DNA of 64,000 nt, from positions 1-64,000 of the forward strand of contig NZ_VKKH01000001.1 in NCBI RefSeq assembly GCF_007197995.1. Direction: 5' to 3'. Below are positions 49,333 to 58,731 of the stretch, in pieces; the first letter of the stretch is position 1, and the number at the start of each line of letters is the position of its first letter. The translations under genes and the position numbers were made by a program. The notes beneath the pieces were generated by a model. That model was not told the origin of the DNA and made no database searches. It was given only the letters and a program-made list of their open reading frames with translations. Source of the DNA: Aliiglaciecola sp. M165. GTDB taxonomy: Bacteria; Pseudomonadota; Gammaproteobacteria; Enterobacterales; Alteromonadaceae.

Positions 49333-50077
49333 TTACCGGCTGAACACGGTACAACTCAAATTGCTTTGTACCGTTTTTAAGCAAATGAGCATGGCGTTTA
49401 AAGCCTTCGCTTTGTTGGAAATCGAGTAAGCCTTGCTCACTGTCCCATTGTACAAAGGTAATTTCATCTGGACCTTTCAGTGCCTCATTCATCGAAACAT
49501 GCCGAGGATTCACCATGCTGTGAATGAATTTACCCCCGGCCTCTGATACAGCATCTTGAATGCCGTCCATGTAAGCGCGATAATCGTTGGGGTTTTGGCC
49601 GTCCAACCATGCAAACGCTACGGAATAATACTTGTCTTGCGAAAAAGTAAGCGTTTTGGCATCCATTGTGGGCGCTTTATAAAAATTGAGTTCTTCCCAA
49701 ATCTGGTTACGTAACCCTTTGTAATCTTGCCATCTGGGATCACTTTCAAACGTCAGATCCGCTTCATTGCTAGGCCAGCTTGCCAATACAAAAACCACGG
49801 GCTGTTTGCTGCCCACTACCGTTTCGGTTACTCGTAGAGTTCCGTGATTTTGATACCCAAATGATCTAGCCAGGGGAATTGCTTTCTCGTAATAAACTTT
49901 TAATCCTTCTTTTGCGCTTTCAGTCTTTTTTGTTTTTGGGTTGATAATCGACAGCAGATTGTCTTTTTGCAAGGCAACTTCCAACGACTTTGCCTGTGCG
50001 AATTGGCCTACAGCCATGCAGCTCGAAGCGAGCAACATCATCACTTTCGCGATGCCAAATATTCTATTATTCGTCAT
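49325..50077 (-). CDS. Exported protein with dimeric alpha-beta barrel-like repeats
   Basis: 250 residues from the ATG at 50075-50077, preceded by GAGG. Signal peptide ending FAQA. The body has two related segments with VFVLASWPSNEADLTFESDPRWQDYKGLRNQIWEE-like and ITFVQWDSEQGLLDFQQSEGFKRHAHLLKN-like patterns, reminiscent of the EthD/Dabb/DUF1330 ferredoxin-like fold. Function unknown. Divergent from the LysR gene, which may control it. Confidence 0.5.
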   Translation of the reverse strand: MTNNRIFGIAKVMMLLASSCMAVGQFAQAKSLEVALQKDNLLSIINPKTKKTESAKEGLKVYYEKAIPLARSFGYQNHGTLRVTETVVGSKQPVVFVLASWPSNEADLTFESDPRWQDYKGLRNQIWEELNFYKAPTMDAKTLTFSQDKYYSVAFAWLDGQNPNDYRAYMDGIQDAVSEAGGKFIHSMVNPRHVSMNEALKGPDEITFVQWDSEQGLLDFQQSEGFKRHAHLLKNGTKQFELYRVQPVIK

Positions 50078-50194
50078 ATAAAACCTCATTAGTTAGTTGT
50101 TACAAGACACTTACTGTTGCGTTTTTGCAATATACAAGGAAATAAATCGGACAATTGGATTTAATTAAACTCACTTTGTTGCAATAATGCACCA

Positions 50195-51073
50195 ATGAAA
50201 GATTGGGATGATTATCGATTTATACTTGCGCTTGCTAGGCAAAAGTCCTTAAGGGGTGCCGCAAAAGCGTTAGGTGTAAATCATTCAACAGTGTCTAGAA
50301 AGCTCAGCTGGTTGAATCAATCAGCGGGTAATGACTTATTTGAGAAAACTCCTTTAGGTTATCAGGTAACATCGTTGGGCCAACAGTGGCTCAAAACCGC
50401 TGAAGAAATGGAAGTATTAACCCTTTCCGCTGAACGCAAACAACGGGCGTTAACTGACACTGAGCTGTCAGGTAAGGTGTCCTTGTCGCTTTCAAATCCA
50501 ATTGCTGAATATATACTTCCAGAAGCGTTTAACACCTTTAATCAAGAATTTCCCAATATAGAATTGTGCATCGATGCGACGGAAGCCGTTGTTAACTTGG
50601 ATCGTTCAGAAGCGGATGTAGTGGTAAGAAGTGCCCAAAATCCTCCAGATCATCTTGTTGGCAGAAGGTTGTTTCCTTATTCGGTGTGTTACTACGCCAA
50701 TCGTGACTATTTCCATGGGACGTCTGAAGATAACTTTACATGGATTGGCAGTGAAAGTGATCCCAAGCATCCCCAATGGATTGAGCAAAGCCCTTTCCCG
50801 AATAAACCGGTAAAAACTCGCACCACTGGCTACCATTCTCGATATCTAGCACTATGCGCTGGAATGGGGCTGGCGCGAGCGGCTTGTTTTATGGCTGATC
50901 AGAACCCCGTACTCATGAGGTTACCTGGGGCGTCACCCTTTCCTACGATGGATTTTTGGGTTCTCACCCACCCCGACCTACGAGACTCGCCACGTATTCG
51001 TGCGGTCATGAATTATTTAACTGAAGCCATGCGCAAAAAGCAAAGTTTAATTCAGGGTGAATTACCGATTTAA
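50195..51073 (+). CDS. LysR-family transcriptional regulator
   Basis: 292 residues. Winged helix-turn-helix at about 5-60 (SLRGAAKALGVNHSTVSRKLSWLN), then a LysR substrate-binding domain (about 90-290). It is divergent from the exported-protein gene with a 117-bp gap, the usual arrangement for a LysR regulator and its target. The effector is unknown. Confidence 0.9.
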   Translation: MKDWDDYRFILALARQKSLRGAAKALGVNHSTVSRKLSWLNQSAGNDLFEKTPLGYQVTSLGQQWLKTAEEMEVLTLSAERKQRALTDTELSGKVSLSLSNPIAEYILPEAFNTFNQEFPNIELCIDATEAVVNLDRSEADVVVRSAQNPPDHLVGRRLFPYSVCYYANRDYFHGTSEDNFTWIGSESDPKHPQWIEQSPFPNKPVKTRTTGYHSRYLALCAGMGLARAACFMADQNPVLMRLPGASPFPTMDFWVLTHPDLRDSPRIRAVMNYLTEAMRKKQSLIQGELPI

Positions 51074-51087
51074 GGTTGAATGCACCG

Positions 51088-51840
51088 CTACAGGTGCTGC
51101 CGTTTGATTAGCTCGTCTGCTACCAACAGTGGATTTTCCGGTAAACAGGTTTGCACCCTTCGGGCCCAAGCAATGATTTCAGGATGCTCGAGCATCGGTG
51201 ACTTTCCCCTCATCCCCATTAAGTGGCCTGAGACAATCGTTGGGTACGCTGACAAGTCAGCTAAGGATGGCTGCTGTAACCCGCCCAGAAAAGGTCCGTT
51301 ACCGAGATGCTCAAGAAATTCATCTCGCAAACGAAGCTTCATGTCCTGCATAGACTCAGCACGGTTTAATTCGTTTACCATTTCAACGATGAATTTTGCT
51401 TTACGCACAAAGAACGGCCATAAAACTCTAACCCATCCTGGAATGGGTGTTCCAGCATTTACAGCAGACGATAAAATCCAACCATTGCGAATGGAATCTA
51501 AGGCGTTTTCCCACTCTACTGCAGCACGAAATCGAGCTGGAATGAGCTGATTGCTCACCCAGGCATCGATTTTTAGTATGGGATCTGTGTGCTGCTCGGG
51601 AACAATTGAACGTTCTGGGAATTGCTCATCTAGCCAAATCCCCAATGGACTAGAGTCCTTACGCCACTCGTCTCCAATGGTCAAAACCGGTACTTGGCGT
51701 TGCCCGGTAAACTTGATTTGTTTTAGTGAAAGAGGATTAACCGGAACGTGCTCAAAATTAAGCTGTTTGTATTTAAGAAAACAGCCTACTTTCATCACAA
51801 ACGGACTAGTAGCGTAACCATACAAAATGATTTTTTTCAT
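51088..51840 (-). CDS. Glutathione S-transferase family protein
   Basis: 250 residues. N-terminal thioredoxin-like domain (GYATSPFVMKVGCFLKYKQL, cis-Pro region GQRQVPVL, then a DSSPLGIWLDEQ glutathione-contact segment) and a C-terminal helical domain with GGLQQPSLADLSAYP. No reaction assigned. Convergent with the LysR gene, 14 bp apart. Confidence 0.85.
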   Translation of the reverse strand: MKKIILYGYATSPFVMKVGCFLKYKQLNFEHVPVNPLSLKQIKFTGQRQVPVLTIGDEWRKDSSPLGIWLDEQFPERSIVPEQHTDPILKIDAWVSNQLIPARFRAAVEWENALDSIRNGWILSSAVNAGTPIPGWVRVLWPFFVRKAKFIVEMVNELNRAESMQDMKLRLRDEFLEHLGNGPFLGGLQQPSLADLSAYPTIVSGHLMGMRGKSPMLEHPEIIAWARRVQTCLPENPLLVADELIKRQHL

Positions 51841-52023
51841 TTAGTGCCCAGCAACATATCTATCTAGCTTTATTTGAACGACTAAATTACAGAAAGATTT
51901 CGTTTTAGAGTATTGACCTTGTTGATAGTTTTTTATGGGTTTTGCGAATATGCTCGCGAGCTCCTCGTATATCAAAGGAACACCAATCAAAAGGCAGTGA
52001 TTTGAAATTTTCCTCGCACAAGT

Positions 52024-53640
52024 TTACTGACAAATAAAAATCCCAGCATAATTTCCCGGTACGGATTGATAAAAGGTAATATCAGGGAAATTAGAAATCA
52101 ATTGAGCAGATTTTTCGAACAGTAAGGGATTAACCGCTTGTTCCTGAGCTGAAAAATTAAACACACATAGCAATTCTTCTTGGCGATAGATGCGCTTGAT
52201 GATCACCACATCTGTTGCGCATTCAATAAAATGAAATTCGCCGTACTTAAGTGCAGAGCTTTGCTTACGCAAACGAATAAGCGCCTTGGTGTAGTTTAAT
52301 ACGGAATATTCATCGTCTACCTGAGCAGAAACAGAATCAGCTGCAGATGCAGATGCAAAATCTGCCGGTAACCATGGAACAGTATTGGTAAAATCAAAAT
52401 TTGGTTTTGCGTGATCCCAAGGCATCGGTGTTCTTGCGCCATCGCGTCCCATACTGTCTGGCCAGTTAGCAATACCTTCAGGGTCTTGTAAAAGATGGAA
52501 CGGCAAGGAAGCTTGCCTCATGCCTAACTCCTCGCATTGGTATAAAAAGATGTTTCCACGCAGACTAATTAATAGAGTCTGAAATAGTTTGGCTTTAATA
52601 GGAGATTCTTGTCCATTTGACCAACGACTTAATACCCTTGGTACGTCATGATTTGAAAAGGCCCATGATGGCCAATGCTCGTCATCTTTTGTGTCCCAAG
52701 GTTGCAATATTTTCTGCAAATTTAAACCACTGACGTTTTGCATGGTTAAGAAGTCGAAACTGTAGGCCGTACTCAGTTTATTGTTGGCACTGATATAGGA
52801 TTTCATCACCGCGGTGGGTTCATTACCTCCAACCTCAGCCACCGTAAAAACCTCATCAAATTGTTCAAGAACCTGACGAAATTTTTCTAAAAACATCGGC
52901 ATGTCTTGATGAGACATATTGTTCGACTGCTGCTGCATGGTATAGGGACGCGCAGTCAATTTGTCTGCCAAGGGGTTTGGCGGATTGTCGAATAACTCGA
53001 TGTTGTGCATACCATAATTGATTGCATCTAGGCGGAAACCATCCACGCCTAATTCCAACCAAAATTTAGCGACATCAAAGATAGCCTCTTGTACATCGGG
53101 GTTATGAAGATTCAGATCCGGTTGGTTGGTTAAGAAGTTGTGCAGGTAATATTGCTTGCGTCGATTGTCCCAAGTCCAGGCGGGGCCACTAAATACTGAC
53201 TGCCAGTTCGACGGCGCTGAACCATCAGCTTTTGCGTCAGCCCAAATATACCAATCACTGTAGGGGTTGTCTTTGGATAAGCGGCTTTGTTTAAACCACT
53301 CATGTTGATCAGAGGTATGCGAGTAGACCTGATCAATAATGACTTTTAAGTTTCGTTGATGGCAGGCGCTGACAAGATTTTTAAAATCATTTAAATCACC
53401 GAACAACGGATCTACTGCTGTATGGTCAGATACGTCATAACCAAAATCTTTCATTGGAGATAGAAAAAATGGGCTTATCCAAATCCCGTCTACGCCCAAA
53501 TCAGCAATATAGTCGAGTTTCTCTAATATGCCGTTTAGATCACCAATACCGTTGCCTGATGAATCGTTGAAACTTCGCGGGTAAATTTGATAAAGACACG
53601 CGCCTTTCCACCATGGCTCGGCTGCAGTAACAATAGGCAC
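52024..53640 (-). CDS. GH13 alpha-glucosidase
   Basis: 538 residues, no signal peptide (MPIVTAAEPWWKGACLYQIYPRSF), so probably cytoplasmic. The (beta/alpha)8 barrel has the GH13 conserved regions: VIIDQVYSHTS (region I), GFRLDAINYG with the nucleophile Asp (II), FTVAEVGG with the acid Glu (III) and FSNHDVPR with the third Asp (IV). The SGNGIGDLNGI segment is typical of oligo-1,6-/alpha-glucosidase subfamilies. It probably splits maltose-type or isomaltose-type oligosaccharides. Confidence 0.92.
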   Translation of the reverse strand: MPIVTAAEPWWKGACLYQIYPRSFNDSSGNGIGDLNGILEKLDYIADLGVDGIWISPFFLSPMKDFGYDVSDHTAVDPLFGDLNDFKNLVSACHQRNLKVIIDQVYSHTSDQHEWFKQSRLSKDNPYSDWYIWADAKADGSAPSNWQSVFSGPAWTWDNRRKQYYLHNFLTNQPDLNLHNPDVQEAIFDVAKFWLELGVDGFRLDAINYGMHNIELFDNPPNPLADKLTARPYTMQQQSNNMSHQDMPMFLEKFRQVLEQFDEVFTVAEVGGNEPTAVMKSYISANNKLSTAYSFDFLTMQNVSGLNLQKILQPWDTKDDEHWPSWAFSNHDVPRVLSRWSNGQESPIKAKLFQTLLISLRGNIFLYQCEELGMRQASLPFHLLQDPEGIANWPDSMGRDGARTPMPWDHAKPNFDFTNTVPWLPADFASASAADSVSAQVDDEYSVLNYTKALIRLRKQSSALKYGEFHFIECATDVVIIKRIYRQEELLCVFNFSAQEQAVNPLLFEKSAQLISNFPDITFYQSVPGNYAGIFICQ

Positions 53641-53833
53641 ACTATCACTCCTGATTTATAGGGATAACATTTGTAAAAATTGGCAATAGAATAAAGAAAA
53701 ATGTGCCAGTATTCCAAACACGTTCTATTATCCGATTATATTGAACAAAACACAGAACAAACCGTACTATGAAATATTAGTTGTTTTTCAATGGACCCTA
53801 GGCTTCCTAGGCGGTCAAAAAGGTAGTAAAAAT

Positions 53834-54859
53834 ATGGATTCAATCACCCAAATCGCATTGGGTAGTGCCGTAGGCTATGCAGTCTTGGGCAATAAAGTTG
53901 GCAAAAAGGCAGCCTTATATGGCGCTATACTTGGTACCTTGCCCGATTTAGACGTTTTTGTATCGTTTGGCGGACCGGTAGAAGATTTCACTTATCACCG
54001 CAGTTTTAGTCATTCATTTTTAGTTCAACTACTGATAAGTCCATTGATTGCTTGGTTGCTGATTAAGCTGCATCCCGCGACGAAGATCCATAAGGTAGGC
54101 TGGTTTTGGTTAGTGTTTTTGACATTATCTACCCATGCACTTTTAGATAGTTTCACCGTTTACGGTACCCAGTTACTTTGGCCCCTAACAGAATACCCCT
54201 TTGGGATATCCAATTTATTTATCATCGACCCACTATATACCTTGCCTTTGTTAGTCGGGCTATTCGCTTTTCTATGGCCCAAAGTTAGCCACCAGCGACT
54301 GCACCGCATCAATACTATGGCACTAACATTGAGCTCCATCTATATAGTTTGGAGCCTAATCGCAAAGTGGCATATTGATAATAAAATTGATGTCGCTTTA
54401 AAAGACAATGGACTGGAAAAAGGTGTGTACGAAAGCACACCCGCCCCCTTCACTACCTTGCTTTGGCGAGCTGTAGTGGTTAATGATGACAAATATTATG
54501 AAATTTTTACGTCAGTATTTGACTCCCCATCGCAAGTGAGTATTGATACCTATCCAACGTCCCCAGAGCTTTTGGAAAACATCACTGAAGAGTGGAGTGT
54601 GCAACGATTAAAATGGTTTACCAAAGGGCTTTATTCCGTCAATATAGTCGACGACAGCGTAGTGCTTTCTGATTTGCGCATGGGGATTGAAGGCAGCTAT
54701 GTGTTTAGCTTTGAAGTCGGTAAAGTCAATGGTACAAAGATAGTCACCTCAGACAACGAGCAATTTGAAAACCAACCAGACTTAAGGCAAGCCGGAAAAT
54801 TATGGGATCGAATTTGGGATGCCAACGTTTCGCTCTCACCCACAGCAAGGGCGGAATAA
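53834..54859 (+). CDS. YdjM/DUF457-type membrane-bound metal-dependent hydrolase
   Basis: 341 residues from the ATG at 53834, preceded by AAAGGTAG; the frame opens 31 codons earlier. The family signature is LPDLDVF and YHRSFSHSFLVQ (conserved His and Asp), then several membrane helices across about 10-170, and a longer soluble C-terminal part. Members are predicted inner-membrane metal hydrolases of unknown substrate. Confidence 0.85.
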   Translation: MDSITQIALGSAVGYAVLGNKVGKKAALYGAILGTLPDLDVFVSFGGPVEDFTYHRSFSHSFLVQLLISPLIAWLLIKLHPATKIHKVGWFWLVFLTLSTHALLDSFTVYGTQLLWPLTEYPFGISNLFIIDPLYTLPLLVGLFAFLWPKVSHQRLHRINTMALTLSSIYIVWSLIAKWHIDNKIDVALKDNGLEKGVYESTPAPFTTLLWRAVVVNDDKYYEIFTSVFDSPSQVSIDTYPTSPELLENITEEWSVQRLKWFTKGLYSVNIVDDSVVLSDLRMGIEGSYVFSFEVGKVNGTKIVTSDNEQFENQPDLRQAGKLWDRIWDANVSLSPTARAE

Positions 54860-54896
54860 ATTCTCACCTGAATTCTGATTTGAAATCGGATAAAAA

Positions 54897-54917
54897 GGCC
54901 CAGCATGAAGCTGGGTC
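54897..54917 (-). terminator. Terminator of the small exported-protein gene
   Basis: An 8-bp stem with one wobble (GGCCCAGC / GCTGGGTC, 5-nt loop) followed on the minus strand by TTTTTATCC. It lies 40 bp after the stop at 54957, between two convergent genes. Confidence 0.7.
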
Positions 54918-54956
54918 ACTCAATACTATGGCTATTCATTTTTAGCGCATTTCAAC

Positions 54957-55286
54957 TCATGCCTTAAAGAAGGTGATCGTTCTATCCGTCTTCACTAAGC
55001 AGGTATAGCTAGCTTTGCGTTTTGAATCAGGCTTGATTTTCATGTTTACAACCATGCCTTTTAGACTTCTGTGCCATTTTACTCTACTTGCATCACGTTG
55101 CACCTTCGCTGATTCATCAGCGTCAATCACTGAGCCATCTCCATATTTTTCTTCTGCGGCTATATGGCAAGCTTCAACAGCCATTGCTCGCAATTCTGAT
55201 TTAGTTGCTCTGTCCTCAGCCATTGACGCTGTTACGGCAGATAAATTTATAGTTAACGCGATGAATAAGTATTTTGCCATGTTCAT
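54957..55286 (-). CDS. Small exported protein of unknown function
   Basis: 109 residues from the ATG at 55284-55286, preceded by GAGGAG. Signal peptide (about 1-21, ending SMAED). The mature part is basic and charged (VACHIAAEEKYGDGS-like, WHRSLKGMVVNMKIKPDSKR) with two Cys that could form a disulfide. Divergent from the hxlR-type gene across the operator region, so possibly its target. Confidence 0.65.
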   Translation of the reverse strand: MNMAKYLFIALTINLSAVTASMAEDRATKSELRAMAVEACHIAAEEKYGDGSVIDADESAKVQRDASRVKWHRSLKGMVVNMKIKPDSKRKASYTCLVKTDRTITFFKA

Positions 55287-55333
55287 ATGTCTCTCCTCAA
55301 AATAAAAAAGTCGGGCCTCTCTCCCCATAACAA

Positions 55334-55380
55334 GTTCCATTTTGGAACCTGTGTATTAATATAGAGTTGCAAAATGGAAC
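55334..55380. promoter_or_regulatory. Paired operators in the HxlR divergent region
   Basis: Two 15-bp palindromes: GTTCCATTTTGGAAC (55334-55348) and GTTGCAAAATGGAAC (55366-55380, one arm mismatch). Their centres are 32 bp apart, about three helical turns, and both are followed by CTGT. They lie between the small exported gene and the hxlR-type gene, so are the obvious binding sites for that regulator. Confidence 0.7.
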
Positions 55381-55430
55381 CTGTCAAGTAATACTGATAA
55401 AAAAATTTAATTGAGATTGTGAGGTAAACG

Positions 55431-55955
55431 ATGAAATGGCAAGATTCCAGCCACCAGACATGTTCTGTAGCCCGCGCCACGTCTATCTTTGGTGACAAGT
55501 GGACGCTGTTGGTGTTGAGGTTATTGTTTGTCAGGGTTTATAAGTTCTCAGACATTCAACAAACGCTTGGGATCACCAAACATCGATTGACTGACAGATT
55601 GAATCGCTTGATCGAAGAAGGCGTTGTGTTCAAACACCTCTACGATGAAAAATACAAGCGATATGATTATCGTCTGACCGAAAAAGGCACAGACTTATAT
55701 GCGGTAATGATTGTTATTGGGCAGTGGGGAGACAAATGGTTATCAGACGAAAATGGCCCTCCTGTAGAATATGTTCACAAAGACTGTGGTCACAACGCAC
55801 AGCCCGCTCTGACGTGTTCTTGTTGTGGAGAGAAATTGACGCCGCATAACTTAGCCCTAAGCATGGGACCGGGTTTAAAAAAGAAGATAGACGATGGTGA
55901 CATCAGTGAACAAGATAAAAAACTCTACGCCAATGCCTTTGCACTAAAGAAATAA
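55431..55955 (+). CDS. HxlR-family transcriptional regulator
   Basis: 174 residues. The winged-helix core has FGDKWTLLVLRLLF, HRLTDRLNRLIEEGVV and YKRYDYRLTEKG, typical of HxlR. The C-terminal tail adds CGHNAQPALTCSCCGEKL, a Cys-rich possible metal site not in minimal HxlR proteins. HxlR members sense reactive electrophiles or metals through Cys in some cases; whether this one does is inference. Likely autoregulated from the palindromes upstream. Confidence 0.9.
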   Translation: MKWQDSSHQTCSVARATSIFGDKWTLLVLRLLFVRVYKFSDIQQTLGITKHRLTDRLNRLIEEGVVFKHLYDEKYKRYDYRLTEKGTDLYAVMIVIGQWGDKWLSDENGPPVEYVHKDCGHNAQPALTCSCCGEKLTPHNLALSMGPGLKKKIDDGDISEQDKKLYANAFALKK

Positions 55956-56250
55956 TTTCTATTACGTCGACTATCAGAGCAATATGTTTGGTCGACTAAC
56001 TGGCAGTCAGTTTTAAACATATTCCCTATCGCGATTGTTTGCAGAAGTGAAACAATTAAAAGCGCAAGCTTGTTCAACGGTGCACAGCTATGGCATCTAG
56101 TTAAACAGCTCAGTGCGGCTTTCAATGAAAAACGCAGACCATTGCACTGAGTGTTTTTCAACGCTTAAAATATACGATTCAACGTTGATGGATTGAGCGC
56201 ATAGCTTATCAACGGCTAATCTTGATATCTTACTTATCGAGGATTATCCG
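55956..56250. other. Intergenic region after hxlR-type gene
   Basis: 295 bp without a supported gene. A 9-bp inverted repeat AATATGTTT / AAACATATT (55981-55989 and 56015-56023) with a 25-nt loop lies 26 bp after the upstream stop; no T-run follows, so it is not a clear terminator. Nothing else recognised. Confidence 0.4.
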
Positions 56251-56829
56251 ATGTACCCATCAACGCTAGCACAAAAATCTGCGCAAATTTGCTTGTTATT
56301 TTTGGGCACTCTATTAACCGTTCTATTGACCGTTGTTGCGTTTTCATCTGAGGCTAAAGAACAAAAGATGCCCATGGAAAAGCTTAGCTGGTTATTGGGT
56401 GAATGGACGTTTGAAGACGCTCAAGTGAATGGTCAGTATTGGGAGCGTGGTACTCGAACTTGCATTCTGGTGTTGGAAAATCAATATATTCAATGCGAAT
56501 CCAAGGGTATTTCAAACAGTGGTAAAGAACGTTCTTATTACTTTATTTTAGGTTACAACTCGATGGATAAGCGATACGAAATGCTTGGCCTTACGAGCAG
56601 CTACCCAAGACAAAATTTATACATAATCACTCCCTCTGACGACGGTCACACGTTAGAAATCTCTAATCACTTTTGGACCCAAGAAGGCATCGTAAAAAGT
56701 AATGAAGCGACCATTAGGTATAATGGCAAAGACCAATATATTTGGCATATTCGTAATGGTGAATTGGACCCAACGACGGGACTAAAAAAGGTAGGTTTTA
56801 TTGACACCGTAAACCGAACAGATAAATGA
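56251..56829 (+). CDS. Exported DUF1579-like protein
   Basis: 192 residues with a long hydrophobic signal or anchor (about 12-35). The motif LSWLLGEWTFED at about 44-55 and the repeated strands (YWERGTRTC, YFILGYNSMDKRYEMLGL) resemble DUF1579/lipocalin-like small beta-barrel proteins. No enzymatic function known. Confidence 0.55.
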   Translation: MYPSTLAQKSAQICLLFLGTLLTVLLTVVAFSSEAKEQKMPMEKLSWLLGEWTFEDAQVNGQYWERGTRTCILVLENQYIQCESKGISNSGKERSYYFILGYNSMDKRYEMLGLTSSYPRQNLYIITPSDDGHTLEISNHFWTQEGIVKSNEATIRYNGKDQYIWHIRNGELDPTTGLKKVGFIDTVNRTDK

Positions 56830-56888
56830 AGTGATTTACTCCTCAAATGAGCATCAAAAAGCCCGTCAAAGTTAAACAACAGACGAGG

Positions 56889-57395
56889 TTAATACCGCTC
56901 TAACACTTTGTTATCATAGTCTTCAGCTCGCAAAACCACATTGAATTGTTTAGCAATACTGTCGAGCTCAGCTTGGTGAACGACCAGTTCATCCATGGTA
57001 ATGGTGTTATCGTCTAGTTGCCATAATTGTCGAAAACCAGAATAGCTAAATTGAATCGCATTCAGTGCTTCAATATCGCCTTTCCACCCTCCAGCTTTTA
57101 GCTTTTCCATTTTGCGGTTTATCTTATTTAGCGCTTGTTTGAGATCCCAAACATAGACTACTTCGGTCATAAACTCATGGGTTCGAAGCCTATTTAGTTG
57201 CCAGCCAATCAGCACACAAGTCACAATCACGCCAAGTAGATTCCAGTGGAAATGGCTGCCGCTATCATCCGGAAATAATGCAATGAGCATTTGTGATATC
57301 GTTAAGCTTCCGACCGCCAAGCCAAGAATGCAAATTGCGATAACGCGGTTTAGGTGACGACGATAACGCGCTTTATCAATTTCGATGAGCTGCAT
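56889..57395 (-). CDS. Hypothetical two-helix membrane protein
   Basis: 168 residues. Two membrane segments (about 16-38 and 48-66) near the N-terminus, then a cytoplasmic region with KQALNKINRKMEKLKAGGW and a helical C-terminal half. No family recognised. Confidence 0.6.
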   Translation of the reverse strand: MQLIEIDKARYRRHLNRVIAICILGLAVGSLTISQMLIALFPDDSGSHFHWNLLGVIVTCVLIGWQLNRLRTHEFMTEVVYVWDLKQALNKINRKMEKLKAGGWKGDIEALNAIQFSYSGFRQLWQLDDNTITMDELVVHQAELDSIAKQFNVVLRAEDYDNKVLERY

Positions 57396-57545
57396 AAAAC
57401 CTAATTAGAAAATGTTAATAAGCGCAATTGTACCCGTATTTTCTAACGATAATAAATGCTATTGATTAATCGTATGACAAGGCGGTATAAATCCTGGAAC
57501 ACGTTCTCCAAAGCATCTCAAACTAGTGTTGAGATTCACCGGTTC

Positions 57546-58631
57546 TCAACTCGAACGCTGCTTTTCCCAAAGGCGGATGATCTCCTGTTCTCGCTGCGAA
57601 GATATCGTTGCCGTATTGGGCTGACCAAAAACAAAATCGTCCTTTGGATTTCGATCTAAATATCCTTGAAGTTGATCGGCCAAAAGAACAGACTGTGAAC
57701 GATTTGTCAGGCCCGACTGCATTGCTTTGTCGACTTTAAATCGATATCTTCCCGCAGGCCTTTCGCGCATCAATTTAACATCATTGGCAAGTAGAAAGGC
57801 TTGTGGGATCCAGTGTAATGTCACTTTGCTATTGGTTTGCTCAACAATGTTTTGGATGAAATCTCGAAACAAAATCGGCGGGTAACAGACATTAAACGGC
57901 CCCATAGTCTGGGTTTGTCCACAGGTGATCATAAAGCGCGCCAAGCTAACCATGTCTGTAATCTGATAATAATCTATATCACTTGGTAGCACTAGATCAC
58001 CACCTCGCATCACCTTCACTTGCCAGTATGGCTCATGTCTGGGTGCAGTTGTGGGATAACCGCGCATGCCATGGGAACGGAAAAATGCACTGTTTTTTGG
58101 CAGTATCTCTTGCAATGCTTGTTCTGCAAAGGTTTTGCGTAGCGCATAGCGGTTTTCTGTAATAAGTGCTTCGACGTCAGCCGGAAGTGGGTTCAATGGT
58201 TCGGTTTCGGTTATCCCAATCTTGTCCCACTTGTCATAAACCGACACAGTTGAAACGTATTGATATTGAGCTGTGCGCTGGACTAATAAATGGGCTGTGT
58301 CTATCACGCACTTCGATGAGCCTTGCCAGGTGTCAACTACCCAGTCCCACTCCGTCTTTGATGCTTGGAGCGCTGACAACCCTCGGCCATCCAATGTCTC
58401 TCGATCACCTCTTATTTTGGTGAGCTCAGGAAACAAATGAGGATTGGTCTTTCCTCGATTGAAAAGCGTCACGTCGTACCCCTGCCGCAACAGCTCTTCA
58501 ACCAGAACTGGACCAAAATATCGGGTTCCTCCCAGCACAAGTACTTTTCCCGGTTTCGGATGTGCAAAGCTCGGCACTGTGGCCATTGCCCCCAATACGC
58601 CACTGGTCTTTATAAATTGTCGTCTATCCAT
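57546..58631 (-). CDS. Tat-exported NAD-dependent epimerase/dehydratase-like protein
   Basis: 361 residues. Tat signal MDRRQFIKTSGVLGAMATVPSFA (RRQFIK motif) followed by a Rossmann fold with VLVLGGTRYFGPVLVEEL near 30-47 and a SDR-type YVSTVSVYDK segment. Tat export implies folding with a tightly bound NAD(P) in the cytoplasm before export, as for Tat-exported GH109. It is 100 bp downstream of the LytTR gene on the same strand. Substrate unknown. Confidence 0.8.
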   Translation of the reverse strand: MDRRQFIKTSGVLGAMATVPSFAHPKPGKVLVLGGTRYFGPVLVEELLRQGYDVTLFNRGKTNPHLFPELTKIRGDRETLDGRGLSALQASKTEWDWVVDTWQGSSKCVIDTAHLLVQRTAQYQYVSTVSVYDKWDKIGITETEPLNPLPADVEALITENRYALRKTFAEQALQEILPKNSAFFRSHGMRGYPTTAPRHEPYWQVKVMRGGDLVLPSDIDYYQITDMVSLARFMITCGQTQTMGPFNVCYPPILFRDFIQNIVEQTNSKVTLHWIPQAFLLANDVKLMRERPAGRYRFKVDKAMQSGLTNRSQSVLLADQLQGYLDRNPKDDFVFGQPNTATISSQREQEIIRLWEKQRSS

Positions 58632-58731
58632 CGTGTTTCCACCGTTTACTTTTTTAACGACGATAGAAGGGAATACACTGAAGGGAAAAGTCGTTTGGGA
58701 TAAACACTGTCAATTTTGGTACTAATACAGC

